Part shown: piece after piece, positions 4,375 to 5,742 of the stretch | How positions within the stretch are numbered: position 1 is the first letter of the stretch | Layout of the letters: each line of letters starts with the position of its first letter | Assembly: GCA_015491615.1 (NCBI GenBank) | Contig: WFVN01000018.1 | Coordinates: forward strand, 1-5,742 | Reading direction: 5' to 3' | Length of the DNA: 5,742 bases | Origin: Gammaproteobacteria bacterium | Lineage (GTDB): Bacteria > Pseudomonadota > Gammaproteobacteria > S012-40 | The notes under the pieces: generated by a model | Databases searched by the model: none | Told to the model about the DNA's origin: nothing | Seen by the model: only the letters and a program-made list of their open reading frames with translations | Made by a program: the position numbers and the translations under genes

Positions 4375-5742
4375 TCAGCTTCTAGTTCCCAATATTCTCG
4401 ATCGAGCTTCTGCGGGAGGTGATGCCACCGACTCTCTGGCCGCCTTTCTTCTTCCAAAGCCCCAAAGAGCCAATGAAACGAGGATGGAAAGAATATCGAC
4501 GGAGCCGAGAAATCCGGAGTCAGATCCTGATCCGGGGGTGTTGGATCCGGGGGCGTTGGAAGTATCCGGATCATTGTTGGAAGCAAAGCCGAACTCGGGC
4601 GTGCCAGGAGTGCTGTCGTTGTCGGTGATCACGACCTCTGCCCGAGTGATGGTACCGAGGGTTGCGCCACCTTGGGGGGCGTCGATTTCAATGGTGAAGA
4701 TTTCCGTGGATTCGACGGCGTCGTCGTCCATGATCGGAATGGTCACGGAAGCGGATTCTTCCCCGTCCGCAAATGTCAGGGTGAAATTTCTACGGCCGCT
4801 GAAATCGCTTCCATGGAGGGCGCTGCCGTTCTGTAGTGAGACATTCACGCTGACGTTGCCCACAGAGCCATTGGTTCTGTTCAGGGTCAAGATCAATTGG
4901 CCGACGTCTTCCGAGATGGTATACCTCTCTTGATCGAAAGATATTGTTCCACGGTTCACGTCGTCGTCCACTATGGTGAGCACAGCTTGGATGGGGTCGC
5001 CCAGCGTCAAGCCTCCTTGAGGATTGCTCAAAGTCAGATTGACGGTTCGATCGCCATCGACCACACCGTTGTTGGTGACGTAGACAAAAAAGTATTTACT
5101 ATCGGTACCACTGGCGAAGTTCAAAGTGCCCGACGCGGTGGTGTAATCCGTGCCGGCAGACGCGGTCCCGTCACTGGTGGTGTAATCGATGGAGACGGGG
5201 CTGGAACCGTCGATACGTTCTACGAAGATTTGTACATATCCAGTATTTTCATCGACCCTGTATGCAGAACTGCTGAATTGGATCTTTCCGGGAACGTCGT
5301 TTTCCACGATCGTGACGGTCGCTTTCGTCATGCCGAGGTTGGCTCCACCATAAACGGTGGCCATGTTTCCCAATTCGAGTTCGATGGTTTCATCGCCTTC
5401 GTAGTCAGTGTCGTCTATGATGGTGATGTCGATAGATTTGTCGCTGGAGTCGCCATCCGCCCACTCCAGCCGGATCGGCTCGAAACGATCGTAATCGTGA
5501 TCTCTGCTCCAGCTATAGAGTCCCCTGGATGCGGTACCCTCTTGGGTATCCATGAGGAGAACGCTGACGACGCCTTCACTCCCACCGGTGCGTGAGACGG
5601 TGACCGTGACCGTGTCGTCGGCTTCGCCCACGGAATAAGTCTCGGCCGAAAAGCCCAATATCCCCGTTTGGGCGGGTGCGCTGCCATACTCGTAAGCGCC
5701 GATGTCACAAACGCCGTCGGAGCGATGGTAATAACGTTGATC
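4375..5742 (-). CDS. Surface protein with three Calx-beta domains and C-terminal anchor (N-terminus outside window)
   Basis: The frame is open from the right edge to TGA at 4375-4377, giving 455 visible residues; the TTG at 5658 is not a convincing start. Residues 1-22 (DQRYYHRSDGVCDIGAYEYG) match the usual end of choice-of-anchor Q/beta-helix proteins. Three Calx-beta domains follow. The first, about 29-151, has FSAETYSVGEADD and an extra acidic-aromatic insert SWSRDHDYDRF. The second, about 152-263, has TTSDGTASAGTDYTT. The third, about 264-376, has FDQERYTISED and ends ITDND. Calx-beta domains are beta-sandwiches that bind calcium in many extracellular proteins. A Gly/Ser/Pro/Asn-rich linker (380-408), a hydrophobic segment (about 410-428, VDILSILVSLALWGF) and GRRKAAR resemble a GlyGly-CTERM-like sorting signal, but some 25 residues follow the basic stop. 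GC is low: about 28 of 60 bases at 5041-5100 and 23 of 60 at 5221-5280, against 42 of 60 at 3001-3060 in phoH. A 12-base repeat encoding DYTT occurs at 5137-5148 and 5176-5187. Likely exported and attached to the cell surface or secreted. Confidence 0.88.
   Translation of the reverse strand, partial: DQRYYHRSDGVCDIGAYEYGSAPAQTGILGFSAETYSVGEADDTVTVTVSRTGGSEGVVSVLLMDTQEGTASRGLYSWSRDHDYDRFEPIRLEWADGDSSDKSIDITIIDDTDYEGDETIELELGNMATVYGGANLGMTKATVTIVENDVPGKIQFSSSAYRVDENTGYVQIFVERIDGSSPVSIDYTTSDGTASAGTDYTTASGTLNFASGTDSKYFFVYVTNNGVVDGDRTVNLTLSNPQGGLTLGDPIQAVLTIVDDDVNRGTISFDQERYTISEDVGQLILTLNRTNGSVGNVSVNVSLQNGSALHGSDFSGRRNFTLTFADGEESASVTIPIMDDDAVESTEIFTIEIDAPQGGATLGTITRAEVVITDNDSTPGTPEFGFASNNDPDTSNAPGSNTPGSGSDSGFLGSVDILSILVSLALWGFGRRKAARESVASPPAEARSRILGTRS

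Noticed and set aside
5137..5187. Two copies of a 12-base repeat inside the Calx-beta gene as a mobile or regulatory repeat
   Set aside because: Both copies encode DYTT in frame 39 bases apart and are explained by the repetitive protein sequence.
4897..5595. Open frame of 232 codons on the + strand opposite the Calx-beta region
   Set aside because: The opposite strand has three recognisable domains; the antisense protein is a by-product of the repeated Asp/Thr/Gly codons and has no ribosome site.
1..5742. CRISPR array, tRNA, rRNA or transposase
   Set aside because: No regularly spaced repeats, no cloverleaf-like segment and no transposase motif were seen on either strand.

Overview
The window comes from a high-GC bacterium, most likely a gammaproteobacterium. 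The family types fit this: an AI-2E/PerM-type permease, a PIN-PhoH ATPase, a Bcp/PrxQ peroxiredoxin, and a surface protein with a choice-of-anchor Q-like end plus Calx-beta domains. A sulfur-oxidiser-like lineage (Chromatiales/Ectothiorhodospiraceae) is a guess only. No RNA genes, insertion sequences or CRISPR arrays are visible.

Left part (1-2288, + strand): a tightly coupled cassette of four genes. It holds the 3' end of an unrecognised gene, a class I glutamine amidotransferase-like protein that has lost its catalytic Cys and His, a small conserved-looking hypothetical protein of 119 aa, and an AI-2E family membrane transporter of 356 aa. Each stop codon overlaps the next start (ATGA at 122-125, TGATG at 857-861 and 1216-1220), so one mRNA with translational coupling is very likely.

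Middle (2290-4211, - strand): a two-gene operon, bcp then phoH, again joined by an ATGA overlap (3666-3669). bcp appears to start at a TTG with a good Shine-Dalgarno. Upstream lies a candidate promoter with a perfect TTGACA -35 box that overlaps a 10-bp palindrome. The permease and phoH genes converge with a single base between their stop codons, and an imperfect hairpin encloses both stops.

Right part (4375-5742, - strand): the C-terminal 455 residues of a large exported or surface protein whose N-terminus lies beyond the window. It shows the end of a beta-helix/choice-of-anchor Q-like region, three Calx-beta domains, a Gly/Ser-rich linker, and a hydrophobic segment with a basic stop that resembles a C-terminal sorting signal. 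Its base composition is clearly lower in GC than the housekeeping genes to its left, which suggests different ancestry or selection. The 163-base gap at 4212-4374 contains an 8-bp inverted repeat but no clear terminator.

The items most worth a second look are the catalytically dead amidotransferase inside a coupled cassette with a hypothetical protein and a permease, the peroxiredoxin lacking both usual resolving cysteines, and the atypical tail of the surface protein. I found no clear evidence of a wholly new system.
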